Shown piece by piece: positions 41,996 through 50,755 of a DNA stretch of 64,000 nucleotides. Source of the DNA: Bradyrhizobium rifense (GTDB taxonomy: Bacteria; Pseudomonadota; Alphaproteobacteria; Rhizobiales; Xanthobacteraceae). Numbering within the stretch: position 1 is the stretch's first letter; every line of letters begins with the position of its first letter. The notes under the pieces are model-generated. The model saw only the letters and a list, made by a program, of their open reading frames with translations. It was not told the origin of the DNA and did not search any database. The stretch spans positions 1 to 64,000 of the forward strand of contig NZ_VSSS01000034.1 of the NCBI RefSeq assembly GCF_008123425.1, given 5' to 3'. A program made the translations under genes and the position numbers.

Positions 41996-43714
41996 ATGAC
42001 GAGTGGTTTGCGCAAGGGTCTGACGAGCTATGGCGATGCCGGCTTCTCGCTGTTCCTGCGCAAGGCGTTCATCAAGGCCATGGGCTATTCCGACGACGCG
42101 CTGGAGCGCCCGATCGTCGGCATCACCAACACCTACAGCGACTACAATCCCTGCCACGGCAACGTCCCGCAGATCATCGAGGCCGCCAAGCGCGGCGTGA
42201 TGCTGTCGGGGGCGATGCCGTTCGTGTTTCCGACCATCTCGATCGCCGAGAGCTTTGCGCATCCGACCTCGATGTATCTGCGCAATCTGATGGCGATGGA
42301 CACCGAGGAGATGATCCGGGCCCAACCGATGGATTCGGTGATCGTGATCGGCGGCTGCGACAAGACACTGCCCGCGCAGGTGATGGCCGCGATCAGCGCC
42401 GACCTGCCGACCGTGGTCATTCCCGTCGGCCCGATGGTTGTCGGCCATCACAAGGGCGAGGTGCTGGGCGCCTGCACCGATTGCCGCCGTCTCTGGGGCA
42501 AGTATCGCGCCGGCGAGATTGACGATGTCGAAATCGAAGCGGTGAACGGCCGCCTTGCGCCGTCGGTCGGCACTTGCATGGTGATGGGTACGGCCTCGAC
42601 CATGGCCTGCATGATCGAAGCCATGGGCCTGTCGCTGCCGATGAGTGCGACGATCCCCGCGCCGCATGCCGAGCGTTTCCGTCTGGCCGAGGCGAGCGGC
42701 CGGGTTGCGGCCGAAATGGCCAAGACCAAGGGCCCGAAGCCGAGCGAGTTCCTGACGCCGGCCTCCTTCAAGAACGCGCAGGTCGTGCTGCAGGCGATCG
42801 GCGGCTCGACCAACGGCCTGATCCATCTGACCGCGATGGCGCATCGCTCGCCGCACCGGCTCGATCTCGAAGCGTTCGACCAGATCGGCCGCGAGGTGCC
42901 GGTGCTGGTCGATCTCAAGCCGTCGGGCGAGCATTACATGGAGCATTTCCATCACGCCGGTGGTGTGCCGAAACTGCTGGCGCAGCTTGGCGATCTCGTC
43001 GATCTCGACGCGAAGACGATCTCGGGCCAGACACTGCGCGATGTCGTCGCGAATGCGGAGGACGTGCCCGGCCAGGACGCGATCCGCTCGCGCGATAATC
43101 CGATCAAGAAGGAAGGCGGCCTTGCCGTCCTGCACGGCAACCTCGCGCCGCGTGGTGCTGTGATCAAGCAGTCGGCGGCGAGCCCCAAGCTCTTGCAGCA
43201 CACGGGGCGCGCGGTGGTGTTCGAATCCGTCGAGGACATGACCTTGCGGGTGGACGATCCCGAGCTCGACGTCACCGCCGATGACGTGCTGGTGCTGCGC
43301 AATGCCGGCCCCAAGGGTGCGCCGGGTATGCCCGAGGCGGGTTATCTGCCGATCCCGAAGAAGCTCGCGCGTGGCGGCACCAAGGACATGGTGCGCATTT
43401 CGGATGCGCGCATGAGCGGCACCGCATTCGGCACCATCGTGCTGCACATCACGCCGGAATCGGCTGTCGGCGGGCCACTGGCGCTGGTGAAAAACGGCGA
43501 CAAGATCAGCCTCGATGTGGCCAAGCGCAGCATCGAGCTCTTGGTCGATGCCGCCGAGCTCGAGCGCCGGCGCGCCGCCCTGAAGCCGGCCACGGCGCCG
43601 GACGAAGTCAAGCGTGGCTACGCCTGGCTCTTCGACAAGACCATCTTGCAGGCCGACGAGGGCTGCGACTTCGACTTTATGCAGAGGACTGGACCAAAGA
43701 CTGAAAAGGGCTGA
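41996..43714 (+). CDS. IlvD/Edd-family dehydratase (probable sugar-acid dehydratase)
   Basis: A 572-residue iron-sulfur dehydratase. The three cluster cysteines are Cys53 (YNPCHGN), Cys121 (GGCDKTLP) and Cys194 (VGTCMVMGTAST). The C-terminal swivel domain includes GGLAVLHGNLAPRGAVIKQSA and RISDARMSGTAFG. Genomic setting (GntR regulator, TRAP importer, uronate-type enzymes nearby) favours a sugar-acid dehydratase such as arabinonate/galactonate type over dihydroxy-acid dehydratase for branched-chain synthesis. The second of two adjacent ATGs (41996) has better spacing to GGAG. First gene of the dehydratase-dctPQM operon. Confidence 0.9.
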   Translation: MTSGLRKGLTSYGDAGFSLFLRKAFIKAMGYSDDALERPIVGITNTYSDYNPCHGNVPQIIEAAKRGVMLSGAMPFVFPTISIAESFAHPTSMYLRNLMAMDTEEMIRAQPMDSVIVIGGCDKTLPAQVMAAISADLPTVVIPVGPMVVGHHKGEVLGACTDCRRLWGKYRAGEIDDVEIEAVNGRLAPSVGTCMVMGTASTMACMIEAMGLSLPMSATIPAPHAERFRLAEASGRVAAEMAKTKGPKPSEFLTPASFKNAQVVLQAIGGSTNGLIHLTAMAHRSPHRLDLEAFDQIGREVPVLVDLKPSGEHYMEHFHHAGGVPKLLAQLGDLVDLDAKTISGQTLRDVVANAEDVPGQDAIRSRDNPIKKEGGLAVLHGNLAPRGAVIKQSAASPKLLQHTGRAVVFESVEDMTLRVDDPELDVTADDVLVLRNAGPKGAPGMPEAGYLPIPKKLARGGTKDMVRISDARMSGTAFGTIVLHITPESAVGGPLALVKNGDKISLDVAKRSIELLVDAAELERRRAALKPATAPDEVKRGYAWLFDKTILQADEGCDFDFMQRTGPKTEKG

Positions 43715-43776
43715 CAACCACTCGAACGAGCGCCCAGACCGCTAAAAGCGGCGGGCGATAAAAACAGGGGGAGACG

Positions 43777-44784
43777 ATGATTGTACGATCCATGCCAGGA
43801 TTCTTACGCGGCTTGGTGGCTACGGCCGCCATGCTGTTCGTCACGGGCGCCGGGGCCCAGGAGGTGAAGCACTATCGCTTCGCCTATGACCAGCCCCGCA
43901 ACACCGGCTACTCGATCGCCGGCGACCTCTTTGCCGACAAGCTCAAGGAATTGAGCAAAGGCACCATGATCATCGACCAGTATCCGGGCGCGCAGCTGGG
44001 CCAAGAGCCGCAACTGCTCCAGCTCGTGAAGGCCGGCGATATCGAGTTCGCGATCATTTCCTCGGCCAACACCGCGACGATCTCCCCGCAGGCCGGCGTG
44101 ATGTCGCTGCACTTCCTGTTCCGCGACGAGAACCACGTGATCAAGGGGCTGGCCGATCCCCGTGTGTTCGAGGCGCTCAAGACCATGATCGACGAGACCA
44201 CGCAGGGCCTGCATGTGATCGCGACCGGATCGCAGGGCGTGCGCCACATGTACTCCAAGAAGGAGATTCACAATGTCGGCGACATCAAGGGGCTGAAGAT
44301 CCGCGTGCAGGCGACCGCGACCGAGGATGCCATGTTCCCGGCCTATGGCGCCCAGACCGTGCACATGCCGTTCGGCAGCGTTTACACAAGCTTGCAAACC
44401 GGCGTCGTCGACGTCGCCGAGAACAGCATCAACGTCTATCTCGTCAACAAGCATTACGAGGTGGCGCCGGTGCTGAACATTACCGAGCACGAAGCCAACA
44501 ATGCGCTGGTGTACATCTCCGACAAGCTCTGGCAGAGCCTCTCGGCGGAGCAGAAGCAGTGGGTGCAGACGGCGGCCAACGAGATCAGCTCGAAGGAGCC
44601 GGCCAAGGCGTTCGATCTCGAGCGCAGCGCGGCCGAAAAGCTCAAGAAGATGGGCGTGAAGGTTGTCGATAACGTCGACAAGAAGAGCTTTACGGCGATC
44701 GCCGACCCCTATCTCGACAAGCTCGCCAAGGAGCTCGGCCCGCACGCCGAGAAGATCAAGAACCTGATCCGGTCGATTAATTAG
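43777..44784 (+). CDS. TRAP transporter substrate-binding protein (DctP type)
   Basis: A 335-residue periplasmic binding protein with a signal peptide (LRGLVATAAMLFVTGAGAQ). DctP-family features: FAYDQPRNTGYSIAGDLFAD, FPGAQLG-like YPGAQLGQEPQLLQLVKAGD, the ligand-arginine strand GLKIRVQAT, and the segment HMPFGSVYTSLQTGVVDVAE. Its substrate is probably the sugar acid processed by the upstream dehydratase. GGGGGAGA precedes the ATG; 62 bases after the dehydratase stop. Confidence 0.92.
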   Translation: MIVRSMPGFLRGLVATAAMLFVTGAGAQEVKHYRFAYDQPRNTGYSIAGDLFADKLKELSKGTMIIDQYPGAQLGQEPQLLQLVKAGDIEFAIISSANTATISPQAGVMSLHFLFRDENHVIKGLADPRVFEALKTMIDETTQGLHVIATGSQGVRHMYSKKEIHNVGDIKGLKIRVQATATEDAMFPAYGAQTVHMPFGSVYTSLQTGVVDVAENSINVYLVNKHYEVAPVLNITEHEANNALVYISDKLWQSLSAEQKQWVQTAANEISSKEPAKAFDLERSAAEKLKKMGVKVVDNVDKKSFTAIADPYLDKLAKELGPHAEKIKNLIRSIN

Positions 44785-44906
44785 GTCGTCTGCGGCCATC
44801 CTTCGAGACGCCCGCCACAGGCGGGCGTCTCGAACCATGCAGGCCGAGCAAGTTCGGCAGCTTCCCAGCTGTCGCATGCGGCAGCTCCGGGACGACGAGG
44901 ACATTG

Positions 44907-45485
44907 ATGGCCATCGCCGACAAGCTCGTGTTGCAACGCCAACGCCACCTGAAATGGCGCTGGCTCGACTGGCTCGAGCTCGCGCTCATGATCCTGTGCG
45001 GTGTGCTGTGCTTCGGCTTCTCGCTGTCGGTCACGGCCGACATCGTTACCCGCACCATCGGCCATCCCTGGCTATGGCTCCAGGAAGTCACATCGACGCT
45101 GTTCATCTATGCGATCTTCATCGGGACGGCGGTCGCGACCCGTCGCAACGATCACCTCTATCTGACGGCGATCTCCGAGGCGATGCATGGCGTCCCCAGG
45201 ATCATCGTCGAAGTCATCATCCGCCTCATCGTCCTCGGCGTCGCCTTCTGCCTGATCTGGTACGGCTACCAGAACTATCTGCGCGGCTTCGGCAGCTTCC
45301 GCCTGCCGTCGGGCACGCCGATCGCCTCGCTTTACGCCATTATTCCAGTGTCCGGCATCCTGATCGGACTGTTCACCATCGAGCAGCTCGTCAACGGCCT
45401 GCGCAACGGCTTTGACCATCCGGAGCCGCTGGACGAGGATGCCGCGCCGGTCGTGACCGAGGCGCAAATGAGGGCGCAGCCGTGA
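44907..45485 (+). CDS. TRAP transporter small permease (DctQ type)
   Basis: A 192-residue membrane protein with four predicted helices (LALMILCGVLCFGFSLSVTA, LWLQEVTSTLFIYAIFIGTA, IRLIVLGVAFCLIWYGYQNY, ASLYAIIPVSGILIGLFTIE). The DctQ motif WLQEVTSTLFIYAIFIGTAV is intact. The ATG at 44907 has GAGG six bases upstream. The stop overlaps the GTG start of the large permease by four bases. Confidence 0.92.
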   Translation: MAIADKLVLQRQRHLKWRWLDWLELALMILCGVLCFGFSLSVTADIVTRTIGHPWLWLQEVTSTLFIYAIFIGTAVATRRNDHLYLTAISEAMHGVPRIIVEVIIRLIVLGVAFCLIWYGYQNYLRGFGSFRLPSGTPIASLYAIIPVSGILIGLFTIEQLVNGLRNGFDHPEPLDEDAAPVVTEAQMRAQP

Positions 45486-46822
45486 GCGCACCCGTTGTCC
45501 TGGCGTTGATGTCGATCTGCTTCCTGTCGTTCGGCTATCTCGGCGTGCCCGTGCCGTTTTCGCTGATGGCCGGCGTGTTCATCGGCGCGGTCCTGTCCGA
45601 CGTCTCGCTCGCCGCGATCATCCAGAAGATCTTTGACGGCGTCGATTCCGAGGCGCTGCTGGCGATCCCGTTCTTCCTGCTGGTCGGCGAGCTCATGAGC
45701 TCGGCCAATGTGGTGGTTCGAATAGCAAATCTCTCGGTATCGCTGGTGGGGCATATCAGGGGCGGGCTGTCGCAGGTCGTCGTCGTCTTCAGCATGTTCT
45801 TCTCGGAAATGTCGGGTTCGACCACCGCCGACGTCGCCGTGATGAGCCGCGCACTCGGCGGCCCGATGAAGCGCGAAGGCTACGAGCCCGCCTTCATCGC
45901 CGCCATCATCGCATCCGCGTCGACCATTGCGGCGCTGGTGCCACCGAGCATCACCGCGGTGGTCTATGGCGCAGTCGGCAACGTCTCGATCGCCGGCCTG
46001 TTCATGGCGGGCGTGGTGCCCGGCCTGATGATCGGCTTCGGCCTGATGATCTATTGTTATTTCTTCGGCCCCTCCGGCTTGCGCAAGCCGCGCGCGCCGC
46101 TGCGGCAGATCGTGTTCGCCGCCGGCGACGCCGCGCTGCCGCTGATGATCCCGGTCATCCTGCTCGGCGGCATCCTGACCGGCTGGTTCACGCCGACGGA
46201 AGCCGGCGTTGTTGCGGTGGTCTGGATCATCCTGGTCGTGATCCCCGCGCTCAACCGCGGGCATTTCCGGAAGATCCCGTATGATTTCTGCCTTGCCGGG
46301 CTGATCTTCTCGCTGCCGCTGATCACCATCGGTGCCGCCAACGCCTTCGGCTGGATGCTCGCCTATTTGCGCGGCGCCAGCTACATCGCCGACATGATCA
46401 CCTCGATTGCGGGCAACGATCCGCATCTGATCATGCTGCTGATGGTGCTGCTGTTCACCGTGGTCGGCGACTTCATCGAGCCGGTGCCGACCATCATCAT
46501 CTTCATGCCGCTGGTCAACACGCTGACGGAAGCGGGCGACATCAACGGCGTCCATATGGGCGTGGTGCTGATCGCGACGCTCGCCTTTGGCCTGATCACG
46601 CCGCCTTATGGTCTGGTGCTGCTGATGGCGTCGAAATTCGTCGGCGTCAGCTTTGCGAAGGCGTTACGCGCGGCGCTGCCGATCTATGTCGTGTTCTTCG
46701 CGACCATCGCGTTTGCGATCTATTTCCCGAGCGTCGTGCTGTGGCTGCCGCAGCATGTGCTGCCGGAATCGGTCGGCTGCTTCAAATCGCCGGCGGGGAC
46801 CGGCTACATCTGTCCCAAGTGA
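45482..46822 (+). CDS. TRAP transporter large permease (DctM type)
   Basis: A 446-residue membrane protein with about 12 helices, the ion-coupled translocation subunit. DctM motifs: PFFLLVGELMSSANVVVRIA, GSTTADVAVMSRAL, GGILTGWFTPTEAGVVAVVW and ITPPYGLVLLMASKFVGVSF. GTG start, translationally coupled to the small permease. It ends the plus-strand operon and converges almost directly (5 bases) with the phosphatase gene. Confidence 0.93.
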   Translation: MSAPVVLALMSICFLSFGYLGVPVPFSLMAGVFIGAVLSDVSLAAIIQKIFDGVDSEALLAIPFFLLVGELMSSANVVVRIANLSVSLVGHIRGGLSQVVVVFSMFFSEMSGSTTADVAVMSRALGGPMKREGYEPAFIAAIIASASTIAALVPPSITAVVYGAVGNVSIAGLFMAGVVPGLMIGFGLMIYCYFFGPSGLRKPRAPLRQIVFAAGDAALPLMIPVILLGGILTGWFTPTEAGVVAVVWIILVVIPALNRGHFRKIPYDFCLAGLIFSLPLITIGAANAFGWMLAYLRGASYIADMITSIAGNDPHLIMLLMVLLFTVVGDFIEPVPTIIIFMPLVNTLTEAGDINGVHMGVVLIATLAFGLITPPYGLVLLMASKFVGVSFAKALRAALPIYVVFFATIAFAIYFPSVVLWLPQHVLPESVGCFKSPAGTGYICPK

Positions 46823-46827
46823 TCTTC

Positions 46828-47409
46828 CTAAGTGACGATCTGCTCAACGCGCCACTGCGCGTCCTCGCGGACGTAGTGGAACGGTGCGCCGTGGCTGTTC
46901 TTGAAGTAGCTGCCGGTGAGCGCGTTCGCCATGCCCTGCATCACGGCGTCATGGCAGACGAACAGCAGATGGTCGCCGGGATAGCGGTCGAGCCAACCGG
47001 CCACGCAGCGCAGTGAGCGTTCGGCCATGGCGTCCCAGTTCTCGCCGTCGGCGGGCAGGATCGAGACGAGTCCCGTCGCGGAAGCGACGCCGTGCTTGAT
47101 CATGAGGTCGCGGACGGGCAGGCCCTCGAAGCTTCCGAAATCGAACTCGATGATGCCCTCGTCGATCGTGAGCGGCACCGAGATTGCTTCCGCGATGATC
47201 TCGGCGGTTTTCGCCGCGCGCACCAGCGGGCTCGCGACGATGCGGCTGACGCCGGCCCCGCGTAACAGGTCCGCGGCCTCGTGCGCTTGCCGGAGGCCAT
47301 CCTCGTTCAGCGGATTGTCGGTCCGGCCTTGAAAGAGTCCCTGCCGGTTCCAGTCGGTCGCGCCGTGACGCAGGCCGCAGAACGAGCGTGACGGCGTGGG
47401 CGCGCTCAC
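46828..47409 (-). CDS. Histidine phosphatase (phosphoglycerate-mutase-like) family protein
   Basis: A 193-residue histidine-phosphatase-fold protein. The phosphohistidine motif is LRHGATDWNRQG (RHG at residues about 14-16), the acidic residue lies in IIEFDFGSFEG, and the second catalytic histidine in LLFVCHDAVMQG. GTG start, overlapping the crotonase stop by four bases (GTGA), so it is translated from the crotonase transcript. The substrate is unknown; small members act on phosphorylated sugars, cobalamin intermediates or proteins. Confidence 0.87.
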   Translation of the reverse strand: MSAPTPSRSFCGLRHGATDWNRQGLFQGRTDNPLNEDGLRQAHEAADLLRGAGVSRIVASPLVRAAKTAEIIAEAISVPLTIDEGIIEFDFGSFEGLPVRDLMIKHGVASATGLVSILPADGENWDAMAERSLRCVAGWLDRYPGDHLLFVCHDAVMQGMANALTGSYFKNSHGAPFHYVREDAQWRVEQIVT

Positions 47410-48200
47410 TTGCTCTTGCTCGTGAACTTCTTCACGGCAACACGAAAATCTTCCGTGTTCATCGCCATGATGATTTTGTGCTCCTCGGCATCGAGCTGCT
47501 GTTTTACCGGCGTGGTGGTGGCCGCATAGACCAGCGACTTGGTGCCGGCGATGGCCGCCGGCGGGTTCTGCGCCAGCCGTTCGGCCAGCTGCCGCGTCGC
47601 CGCCTTTAGCTCGGTTGCGGGAACGGTCTTGGCGACTAGGCCCCATTCAAGGGCTTGCTGCGCCGTAAAATTGTCCTCGGCCAGAAAGATCTGCAGCGCC
47701 CGGCGCGAGCCAACGGTGCCGACGATCCCGACCGTCGATCCGCCATCCGGCGAGACGCCGATCTTGGCATAGGCGGGCGTGAACTTGGCGTCCTCGGCGG
47801 CGATGCAGAGGTCGGTGACGAAGGCCAGCCCCATGCCGGCGCCGGCGGCCGAGCCATGCACGCTCGACAGCGAGATCTTCGGCATGCGCCGGATGATCTC
47901 GATGAAGGAATGATAGTGCTTGAGCAGCTCGCCGACCACCGGCGTCACCGTGTTGGCTTCAGCCGCAGCGCCAATCGTCTGCAGATCGCCGCCGGCCGAG
48001 AAGGCGCGGCCTTCGCCTTCGAGGACCACGACTCTGATCGCGTCATTGCCCTCGATGTAGGTCGCGAGCTGCTCGAGCTTCTGCGCGATCGCAAGGTTGA
48101 TCGAGTTGAACGCGGTCGGGCGGTTGAGCGTAATGGTCGCAATCGGGCCGTCGATCCGCAGCAGCGCGGGGTCATCGGGTTGGGAGATGGGAGCTGGCAT
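47406..48200 (-). CDS. Enoyl-CoA hydratase/isomerase family protein
   Basis: A 264-residue crotonase. LNRPTAFNSINLAIAQKL (CoA binding), GRAFSAGGDLQTIG (first oxyanion-hole strand) and HGSAAGAGMGLAFVTDL (second). The catalytic segment reads YAKIGVSPDGGST, with aspartate in the place of the usual second glutamate, as in PaaG-type isomerases. The ATG at 48200 is favoured by GGGGA upstream; one codon set further up (48218) is possible. Leads a two-gene unit with the phosphatase. Confidence 0.87.
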   Translation of the reverse strand: MPAPISQPDDPALLRIDGPIATITLNRPTAFNSINLAIAQKLEQLATYIEGNDAIRVVVLEGEGRAFSAGGDLQTIGAAAEANTVTPVVGELLKHYHSFIEIIRRMPKISLSSVHGSAAGAGMGLAFVTDLCIAAEDAKFTPAYAKIGVSPDGGSTVGIVGTVGSRRALQIFLAEDNFTAQQALEWGLVAKTVPATELKAATRQLAERLAQNPPAAIAGTKSLVYAATTTPVKQQLDAEEHKIIMAMNTEDFRVAVKKFTSKSK

Positions 48201-48445
48201 TTGAGGAATCCCCGGCATGAGGTCTGTTGCTGCAACTAGATCGCAGAAGGCGAGGGGTGACAATCCCCCGCCGCCAATGCCTCGCCTACGGCCCCTTGCG
48301 CAAGCCGGAATGATCGGCTCAAATGGGGCCGCCTTCGTTTAGGGACGGACACGAGCGCCGGCTCCTCCTAGGCTAGCCAAGCCAGTATGAGCGAGAGAGG
48401 AGACGACATGGGTGACGCTCGTGTCTTGCGGAAATGGGCTGTCCA

Positions 48446-49666
48446 ATGACGGACGGTCCGGTGATCATCGTCGGTGCCGGCCATGGCGGCTACCAGGTCG
48501 CGGCATCCCTGCGGCAGGCAGGTTTTTCGGATCGCATCCGCCTGATCAATGACGAGGCGCATCTGCCCTATCAGCGGCCGCCGCTGTCAAAGGCCTACAT
48601 CAAGGGTTCCGCCGGGCCGGAGAGCCTGATGTTCCGGCCGGAGAAATTTTACCACGATCAGACCATCGAGCTGATCGCGGGCCGTGCCGTGTCGATCGAC
48701 CGCGCGGGGCGCAAGCTTCTGCTCGCATCCGGCGAGACGCTGCCTTACGGCCATCTGGTGCTGGCAACCGGCGCGCGCAACCGGCTGCTCGATCTGCCCA
48801 ACGCCAATCTCCCCGACGTGAAATATCTGCGCATCCTCGACGAGAGCGAGGCGCTGCGAAAGATCATTCCGTCGAAGACGCGCGTTGTGGTCATCGGCGC
48901 CGGCTTCATTGGCCTCGAATTCGCCGCGACCGCGCGGATCAAGGGGCTCGAGGTCGACGTGCTCGAGCTTGCGCCGCGGGTGATGGCGCGCGCGGTGACG
49001 GCGGAGGTCTCGGAGTATTTTGAGGCGCGGCATCGCGAGGCCGGCATCCGCATTCACCTTGGTGTGCAGGCAACGTCGATCGAGGCCGAGAACGGCAAGG
49101 TCACCGGCGTCTCCTTGAGTGACGGACGGCATCTGCCCGCCGACCTCGTCGTGGTCGGTGTCGGCGTGCTGCCGAATATCGAGCTCGCGGCCGAGGCGGG
49201 GCTGCCGGTCGCGGCCGGCATCATCGTCGACGAATATCTCTCGACGGCTGATCCCAATATCTCTGCGATCGGCGATTGTGCGCTGTTTGCGAGCCCGCGC
49301 TTCGGCGGCTCGCTGCGGCTGGAATCGGTGCAGAACGCCACCGATCACGCCCGCTGCCTGGCGGCGCGCCTGACCGGCGACAAGAAGGTCTATGACGGCC
49401 ATCCCTGGTTCTGGAGCGACCAGGGCGACGACAAGCTCCAGATCGCAGGTCTCACCACCGGCTACGACCGCGTCGTGCTGCGCGGCGATCCCGCGAAAAA
49501 GGCGTTTTCCGTGTTCTGCTACCACGGCGACAAGCTGCTCGGCATCGAATCGATCAACCGCGCCGGCGATCACATGTTCGGCCGAAGGTTGCAGGCCATG
49601 AACCGCTCGATCACGCCGGAGCAGGCCGCGGATGAGAGCTTTGACCTGAAGAGCGCGCTGGCTTGA
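48446..49666 (+). CDS. FAD-dependent oxidoreductase, ferredoxin/rubredoxin-reductase type
   Basis: A 406-residue flavoprotein: VIIVGAGHGGYQVAASLRQA (FAD, residues about 5-24), RPPLSKAYIKG (a hallmark of ferredoxin reductases such as those serving P450 or Rieske oxygenases), RVVVIGAGFIGLEFAATARI (NADH) and ISAIGDCALFASPRFGG (second FAD contact), with a C-terminal reductase domain (YDGHPWFWSDQGDDKLQIAG). No ferredoxin or oxygenase gene adjoins it. Divergent from the crotonase gene. Confidence 0.9.
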   Translation: MTDGPVIIVGAGHGGYQVAASLRQAGFSDRIRLINDEAHLPYQRPPLSKAYIKGSAGPESLMFRPEKFYHDQTIELIAGRAVSIDRAGRKLLLASGETLPYGHLVLATGARNRLLDLPNANLPDVKYLRILDESEALRKIIPSKTRVVVIGAGFIGLEFAATARIKGLEVDVLELAPRVMARAVTAEVSEYFEARHREAGIRIHLGVQATSIEAENGKVTGVSLSDGRHLPADLVVVGVGVLPNIELAAEAGLPVAAGIIVDEYLSTADPNISAIGDCALFASPRFGGSLRLESVQNATDHARCLAARLTGDKKVYDGHPWFWSDQGDDKLQIAGLTTGYDRVVLRGDPAKKAFSVFCYHGDKLLGIESINRAGDHMFGRRLQAMNRSITPEQAADESFDLKSALA

Positions 49667-49672
49667 GTCTCT

Positions 49673-49813
49673 CTCCCTCTCCCCGTTCTTACGGGGAGAG
49701 GGTAGGGGTGAGGGGCTCTCACCGCGTATGAGACTGTCGTGAGACCTGTACCCCCTCACCCGGATTGCATCTGCGATGCAATCCGACCTCTCCCCGCAAG
49801 CGGGGCGAGGTGA
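49673..49813. repeat. Compound palindromic repeat (CCTCTCCCC type)
   Basis: CCCTCTCCCCGT-tctt-ACGGGGAGAGGG is followed by ACCCCCTCACCCGGATTGCA, an inner GGATTGCATC / GATGCAATCC dyad, and a second CCTCTCCCCGC-aa-GCGGGGCGAGG. This composite is a common intergenic element in Bradyrhizobium and relatives (recall). It fills the gap between converging genes; no gene seen in it. Confidence 0.75.
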
Positions 49814-49828
49814 AGACAGCGCTCCGCC

Positions 49829-50737
49829 CTACAGAATCGCTGCCACTTCCGCGGCCGTCGGCATCGACGGCCCGGCCCCCATGCGCTGCACGCTGATCGA
49901 GGCGGCGGCGTTGGCGAAGGCGAGGGCGGCGCGCAGCGGCACGCCATCAGCGAGCTGCGACGCGAGCGCGCCGACAAAGCAATCGCCGGCGCCGGTGGTG
50001 TCGATCGCCTTCACCACGCGGCCGGGTACGGAAAATTCCTCGCTGGAAGCGAGCGCGAGCACGCCGCGCTTGCCGAGCGTGACGCAAATCGTCTGGTCCT
50101 CGCGCGCCTGAAGTTTTCGCGCGACCGCGATGATCTTTGCGGTCTCGTCGTCGTCGGTGAGCTCGGTGCCTGCGAGGAAGCCGAGCTCCGTCTCGTTCAG
50201 CACCAGGATATCGACCAGCGCGAGAAGCTCGGGCGACATCTTTTGCGCCGGGGCAGGATTGAGCACTGTGGTGGCGCCGGCCGTGTGCGCGCGCTGGAAG
50301 AACGCGGCAATGGTCGGCAGCGGAATCTCGAATTGGCTGACGGCGACATCGCCCTTCGCCAGCGGCGCATCCGCGACGTCATCCGCGCTGACCAGTGCGT
50401 TGCTGCCGGGAATGACGACGATGGTGTTGTCGGAGGCCGCGACCGTGATGATCGCGGTGCCGGTGTGTGTCTCGGGCGTCTCCTTGATCGAGCCGGGATC
50501 GATGCCCTGCGCGTTAAGGAACGTCCTCAGTTCAGCCCCGAACGAATCCGTGCCCAGCCGCCCGATCAGCGTGGTCTTCGCGCCGAGCCGTGACGCGGCC
50601 ACGGCCTGGTTCGCACCCTTGCCGCCCGGAAAATACAGCACCTGCTTTCCGGCGACGGTCTCGCCGACCCTGGGATGGCGATCGGCGGTCGCCACCACAT
50701 CCATGTTGATGCTGCCGGCGACGAAGACACGCCCCAT
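49829..50737 (-). CDS. rbsK: Ribokinase (PfkB family)
   Basis: A 302-residue sugar kinase phosphorylating ribose or a related pentose at O5. The PfkB signatures are FPGGKGANQAVAASRLGAKT (residues about 36-55) and the ATP/anion-hole motif DTTGAGDCFVGALA with catalytic Asp (near 250). NPAP in TTVLNPAP is typical of ribokinases. GAGGT lies upstream of the ATG. It is the second gene of a two-kinase unit, 18 bases after the PfkB gene. No ribose transporter adjoins it. Confidence 0.87.
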   Translation of the reverse strand: MGRVFVAGSINMDVVATADRHPRVGETVAGKQVLYFPGGKGANQAVAASRLGAKTTLIGRLGTDSFGAELRTFLNAQGIDPGSIKETPETHTGTAIITVAASDNTIVVIPGSNALVSADDVADAPLAKGDVAVSQFEIPLPTIAAFFQRAHTAGATTVLNPAPAQKMSPELLALVDILVLNETELGFLAGTELTDDDETAKIIAVARKLQAREDQTICVTLGKRGVLALASSEEFSVPGRVVKAIDTTGAGDCFVGALASQLADGVPLRAALAFANAAASISVQRMGAGPSMPTAAEVAAIL

Positions 50738-50755
50738 GACAAACCTCTTCGAAGT

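Noticed and set aside
41939-43717. Minus-strand frame of about 590 codons opposite the IlvD/Edd dehydratase
   Set aside because: Antisense shadow; the plus strand carries the three cluster cysteines and the operon context.
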